Assembly (NCBI GenBank): GCA_024763575.1
Contig: JANTFF010000017.1
Span: 1-8,942 of the forward strand
Reading direction: 5' to 3'
DNA: 8,942 bases
From: Sulfurovum sp.
GTDB taxonomy: Bacteria; Campylobacterota; Campylobacteria; Campylobacterales; Sulfurovaceae
The notes below the pieces were generated by a model that did no database searches, was not told the DNA's origin, and was given only the letters and a program-made list of their open reading frames with translations. Both the position numbers and the translations under genes were made by a program. Shown here piece after piece: positions 6,579 to 8,942 of the stretch; position 1 is the first letter of the stretch, and each line of letters begins with the position of its first letter.

Positions 6579-7353
6579 GGAATTAACATCAGCATTTAGA
6601 CGCAATAGTGGAAAACTATCCAGAGCATCTTATGATAGAATAGTATCTAAACACACTACACTATTTGAAGATGTAGATACCTTGTTTATTTTACTTCAAG
6701 CATCAGGTTATCCTATATCTCAAAATGGAAATGAGTTTATATTAGAAACATATACTAGACCTTACAATAAGCAAAAGTTTTGTGTAATAGATATAGAGAC
6801 TAATGGAAGTAAACCTGAAACTGCACAAGTTATTGAAGTGGGTGCAGTGATGGTGCAAGATGGTAAAATCATAGATAAATTTGAGAGTTTTGTAGAGTGT
6901 GCATTTATGCCAACATATATTACCAAAATCACAGGGATAGAACCAGTAGATTTAATAGATGCACCTAGTAGAGTATCTGTTTTGACAAAACTTAGAGAGT
7001 TTATGCAAGATGCTGTATTTGTAGCACATAATGCCAATTTTGATTATGGTTTTCTCAATCACTCATTTGAGCGTTTTGGTTTAGGAACTATTGGAAATCC
7101 TAAATTATGCTCTATAGATTTAGCCAAACGGACTATAGAGAGTGAAAGATATGGATTAGCATATCTAAATGAAACGCTTGAACTTGGTGTAGATATTCAT
7201 CATAGAGCTTATAGTGATGCATTAACAACTACAAAACTATTAAATATACTCTTTGATAATTTACCACAGTATATTAAAACTACAGATGAACTACTTAGAT
7301 TTTCAATCTCTAGTAAAAAAGAACGAACTAAATTTAACAAAATAAAATTATAA
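6562..7353 (+). CDS. dnaQ: DnaQ-family DEDDh 3'-5' exonuclease (DNA polymerase III epsilon-like)
   Basis: This 263-aa protein carries a complete DEDDh exonuclease domain (about 70-240). Exo I is D77 and E79 in VIDIETNG; Exo II is D161 in AHNANFDYGFL; Exo III is H214 and D219 in HHRAYSDALTT. These four acids bind the two metals and His is the catalytic base. The family includes the proofreading epsilon subunit of DNA polymerase III and stand-alone exonucleases, and the sequence cannot fully separate them. About 70 residues precede the exonuclease domain (helical, charged, ending in an ASGYPI stretch), an extension not found in E. coli epsilon. The start lies inside trpF, giving a 17-nt overlap with no good Shine-Dalgarno, so translation is probably coupled to trpF; no in-frame ATG occurs before the catalytic domain. 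From memory, rpe and dnaQ are neighbours in Helicobacter and Campylobacter, supporting a conserved linkage. Confidence 0.85.
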   Translation: MQKVYEELTSAFRRNSGKLSRASYDRIVSKHTTLFEDVDTLFILLQASGYPISQNGNEFILETYTRPYNKQKFCVIDIETNGSKPETAQVIEVGAVMVQDGKIIDKFESFVECAFMPTYITKITGIEPVDLIDAPSRVSVLTKLREFMQDAVFVAHNANFDYGFLNHSFERFGLGTIGNPKLCSIDLAKRTIESERYGLAYLNETLELGVDIHHRAYSDALTTTKLLNILFDNLPQYIKTTDELLRFSISSKKERTKFNKIKL

Positions 7354-7384
7354 CAAAATAGCTTTAATCTAAAGTTGTTATAAT
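7347..7384. repeat. Imperfect 38-nt inverted repeat spanning the dnaQ stop and the next gene's -10
   Basis: Outer arms ATTATAACAA (7347-7356) and TTGTTATAAT (7375-7384) are perfect 10-bp reverse complements. Inside them, CTTTA (7362-7366) pairs with TAAAG (7370-7374) around a 3-nt ATC loop, leaving a 5-nt bulge AATAG on the left. The element contains the dnaQ stop (7351-7353) and ends with TATAAT, the likely -10 of the lipoprotein gene. No T run follows it on the plus strand, so it is not a textbook terminator. It may be an operator, a weak terminator/attenuator or an mRNA 3'-end stabiliser. AT richness lowers its significance. Confidence 0.5.
7379..7384 (+). promoter_or_regulatory. Putative -10 box of the SPOR lipoprotein gene
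   Basis: A perfect TATAAT lies 26 nt before the ATG at 7411, in the 57-nt gap after dnaQ, and coincides with the right arm of the 7347-7384 inverted repeat. There is no clear -35. A Shine-Dalgarno-like AGGTGAG (7401-7407) lies 3 nt before the start. Confidence 0.45.
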
Positions 7385-7410
7385 AGTAAAAAATTATTAA
7401 AGGTGAGAGT

Positions 7411-8502
7411 ATGAGAAACAAGAAAATTATTATGTCAGCAGTTTTGTTAACACTGTTTAGTACAGGATGTGTTAAACCAACAGAAGAGGTAAATACAGCA
7501 GAACAAGGTACAAATGCAAGTGATGGTAGAGTAGTTTATACAGAAGAACCTAGTAGTACGACTTATGAAGAGTCCCCTCCTATTATATATGGTGACCCTA
7601 CAACTACTACAACTACAATACCACAGCCATCTAATAATAATGTAATATATGGAACTCCTACAGGAGATGATGGCACTATCGTAGCAACAGACCATTATCA
7701 ACCAGCAGTAGGTAGCTCCTCAACCTCAACAGCTAATGGTGCATATGGTACTCCTACTGGAGGAGGAGAGATTTATAATAGTGTTGACGACCCTTATACC
7801 ACAACAGGTTCAAGTACCTATTCCAATAATAATCCTTATACTACAACAGGTTCAAGTACCTATTCCAATAATAATCCTTATACTACAACAAGTAGCAGTA
7901 GTTATCATACAAATAATAGTTATAATACAAATAGCAGTTACAATACAAACAGTGGATATTCAACTGGAGGTGGTGGTGTTGAGCTTCAAGTTGCAGCACT
8001 TAGTAGTTATTATTCAGCACAAGAGTTTAAAAATAATTTAAGTTTAGACTCTAAATATAGTGCTTATGTTAAAAAAGGTGCTATGAATAAAGTAATTATA
8101 AGAGGTTTTTCAAGTAGAGCAGAGGCAAAAGCACTAGCTGCTAGACAGTTCCCTGGAGCATTTATTGTTAGTGGTAGTAGTAGTTCATCTTCTTATTCTT
8201 CTGCTCCATCTTATTCAGGAAGTAGTTCATCTTATAGTACAAACAGTTCTTATTCATCTTCATCTGTAAATACAAATAGTGGAATAGGTATTCAAGTAGG
8301 AGCATTTTCATCTAAAGATAGAGCTAGAAGTGTAGCCCAATCAAAAGCAGGTGGGAAATATACTGCTATAGTCAAAACAGCCTCATCAAGAGGTAGAACA
8401 ATATACAAAGCAATTCTTCTAGGCTTTTCAAGTAGAGCAGATGCCAAAAGAGCTATTGCATCAGGTAGATTTGGTGATGCATTTATAGTTAGTGTTCATT
8501 AA
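7411..8502 (+). CDS. Probable lipoprotein with two SPOR (peptidoglycan-binding) domains and low-complexity linkers
   Basis: This 363-aa envelope protein starts with a lysine-rich N-region and a hydrophobic segment ending in FSTGC, with C20 as candidate lipidation site; the lipobox is imperfect because -3 is Ser rather than Leu. Residues 21-188 are low complexity, rich in Thr, Ser, Tyr and Asn. They contain degenerate YG(T/D)PT motifs at 60-64, 80-84 and 112-116, two nearly identical 14-aa units beginning PYTTTGSS at 128 and 142, then NNSYNTNS-like repeats. SPOR domain 1 is about 189-254 and SPOR domain 2 about 292-361. Both contain a GFSSRAxAK motif and end in AFIVS, and they are separated by a Ser/Tyr linker (255-290). 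SPOR domains bind denuded septal glycan, so a role in division or cell-wall remodelling is likely, but no enzymatic (RlpA, amidase) domain is present. No gene name is recognised. It appears to have its own promoter, and its stop overlaps that of the convergent pabB. Confidence 0.82.
   Translation: MRNKKIIMSAVLLTLFSTGCVKPTEEVNTAEQGTNASDGRVVYTEEPSSTTYEESPPIIYGDPTTTTTTIPQPSNNNVIYGTPTGDDGTIVATDHYQPAVGSSSTSTANGAYGTPTGGGEIYNSVDDPYTTTGSSTYSNNNPYTTTGSSTYSNNNPYTTTSSSSYHTNNSYNTNSSYNTNSGYSTGGGGVELQVAALSSYYSAQEFKNNLSLDSKYSAYVKKGAMNKVIIRGFSSRAEAKALAARQFPGAFIVSGSSSSSSYSSAPSYSGSSSSYSTNSSYSSSSVNTNSGIGIQVGAFSSKDRARSVAQSKAGGKYTAIVKTASSRGRTIYKAILLGFSSRADAKRAIASGRFGDAFIVSVH
7792..7875 (+). repeat. 42-bp in-frame tandem duplication (two copies, degenerate third)
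   Basis: Two adjacent 42-bp units (7792-7833 and 7834-7875) differ at one base (ACC versus ACT, silent). Each encodes 14 residues beginning PYTTTGSS and ending YSNNN. A third unit from 7876 keeps the first 15 bases, CCTTATACTACAACA, and then diverges. The near identity at DNA level points to recent slippage or recombination, and copy number may vary among strains. Confidence 0.9.
8107..8441 (+). repeat. Paralogous SPOR-domain repeat marked by a 17-nt identical word
   Basis: TTTTCAAGTAGAGCAGA occurs at 8107-8123 and again at 8425-8441, in the same reading frame and at the same place in each SPOR domain (encoding FSSRA plus an acidic residue). With the shared AFIVS ends this supports an internal duplication of the SPOR module. 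The domains are otherwise well diverged, so selection on this motif could also contribute. Confidence 0.6.
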
Positions 8503-8942
8503 AGAGGAAGATAGATTTTATCTATCAACTCATTATATTCACTGAGAGTATCACTATCTATAGTGATACCACCACCACTTTTATAATATAATTGACTCTT
8601 TTTTTGTTCTATAAATCTTATCATAACAGCAGAGTATAGATTTTCTCTGTCAAAAACACCAAAAATTCCACTATAGAACTCTCTATTATAATTTTCTATA
8701 TTTTTAATAATATTAATAGTACTTTTTTTGGGTGTTCCTGTAATTGAACCAGCTGGTAGTATGGTATCTAATATATTACCTAAATTATCTCTCCAACTGT
8801 TTGGTAATTGGGCTGTTATTTTTGAGCTAACTTGAAGTAACTCCTTTTCACCTGCTTTGATTTTATCTATATATCTAAACTTTTCTACTTTTACATCTCT
8901 AGCTACCATTGCTAAATCATTACGCATCAAATCCACTATCAT
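8499..8942 (-). CDS. pabB: Aminodeoxychorismate synthase component I, C-terminal part (cut by the window edge)
   Basis: This is the C-terminal 147 residues of a chorismate-utilising (MST family) enzyme. PabB converts chorismate plus ammonia, supplied by PabA, to 4-amino-4-deoxychorismate for pABA and folate. Motifs on the minus strand are MIVDLMRND at the visible start, LPAGSITGTPK (residues 62-72 of the fragment), YSGIFGVFD (90-98) and KSGGGIT (121-127), followed by the acidic SEYNE region (134-138), whose Glu contributes to Mg2+ binding. The Ser-Ile-Thr-Gly form of the PAG motif is typical of PabB, whereas TrpE usually has Thr-Leu-Ser-Gly. The ATG at the edge is certainly internal, because this motif lies deep inside the family fold; the N-terminal half lies past 8942. 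The stop overlaps that of the convergent SPOR lipoprotein gene, leaving no space for a terminator between them. Confidence 0.88.
   Translation of the reverse strand: MIVDLMRNDLAMVARDVKVEKFRYIDKIKAGEKELLQVSSKITAQLPNSWRDNLGNILDTILPAGSITGTPKKSTINIIKNIENYNREFYSGIFGVFDRENLYSAVMIRFIEQKKSQLYYKSGGGITIDSDTLSEYNELIDKIYLPL

Noticed and set aside
7792..7920. Regularly repeated units that could suggest a CRISPR array
   Set aside because: The units are directly adjacent with no unique spacers, are in frame inside a coding sequence and encode a low-complexity protein linker.
7736..8041. 101-codon open frame on the plus strand within the lipoprotein gene
   Set aside because: It is an out-of-frame reading of the low-complexity repeat region, rich in Ile/Val/Gln artefact repeats, with no Shine-Dalgarno. 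The lipoprotein frame has clear SPOR domains.
8510..8526. GATAGAT/ATCTATC hairpin near the convergent stops as a bidirectional terminator
   Set aside because: It is a weak AT-rich stem with a 3-nt loop and no T tract on either side, and it lies within pabB coding sequence, so terminator function is not supported.

Overview
The window looks like ordinary chromosomal DNA from a Campylobacterota (epsilonproteobacterial) organism, probably a sulfur-metabolising, Sulfurovum/Sulfurimonas-like relative. The grounds are strong AT richness, heavy AGA use for arginine, promoters with a clear TATAAT but no convincing -35, a periplasmic molybdoenzyme operon of the sulfur/chalcogen-respiration type, and rpe lying close to a dnaQ-like exonuclease gene, which I recall from Helicobacter and Campylobacter genomes. 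The genus assignment is inference only.

Layout. Bases 1-180 are an AT-rich leader with a -10 box and a strong Shine-Dalgarno. Bases 181-5238 hold a tight three-gene operon in the order B-C-A: a four-cluster [4Fe-4S] electron-transfer subunit, an NrfD/PsrC-type membrane subunit, and an unusually large (1113 aa) Tat-exported molybdopterin catalytic subunit. Together they should form a membrane-anchored complex iron-sulfur molybdoenzyme exchanging electrons between the quinone pool and a periplasmic substrate. A polysulfide, thiosulfate, tetrathionate or sulfite type of substrate is plausible but cannot be fixed from sequence alone. A GC-stemmed hairpin follows at 5251-5270.

Bases 5330-7353 hold a second same-strand operon of housekeeping genes with its own -10: rpe (pentose phosphate/Calvin), trpF (tryptophan biosynthesis) and a DEDDh 3'-5' exonuclease of the DnaQ family. 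trpF and dnaQ overlap by 17 nt. The dnaQ stop lies inside a 38-nt imperfect inverted repeat (7347-7384) that also contains the -10 of the next gene.

Bases 7411-8502 encode a probable lipoprotein with two SPOR (peptidoglycan-binding) domains joined by Ser/Tyr/Asn/Thr-rich low-complexity linkers. The first linker carries a nearly perfect 42-bp in-frame tandem duplication. Its stop codon overlaps the stop of a convergent gene (8499 to the window edge, minus strand), the C-terminal part of PabB, aminodeoxychorismate synthase component I (folate/pABA pathway).

I found no CRISPR array, tRNA/rRNA, insertion sequence or phage gene, and no clearly new biological system. The points most worth a second look are the oversized catalytic subunit with unassigned substrate, the repeat-bearing double-SPOR lipoprotein, and the palindrome between dnaQ and that gene.
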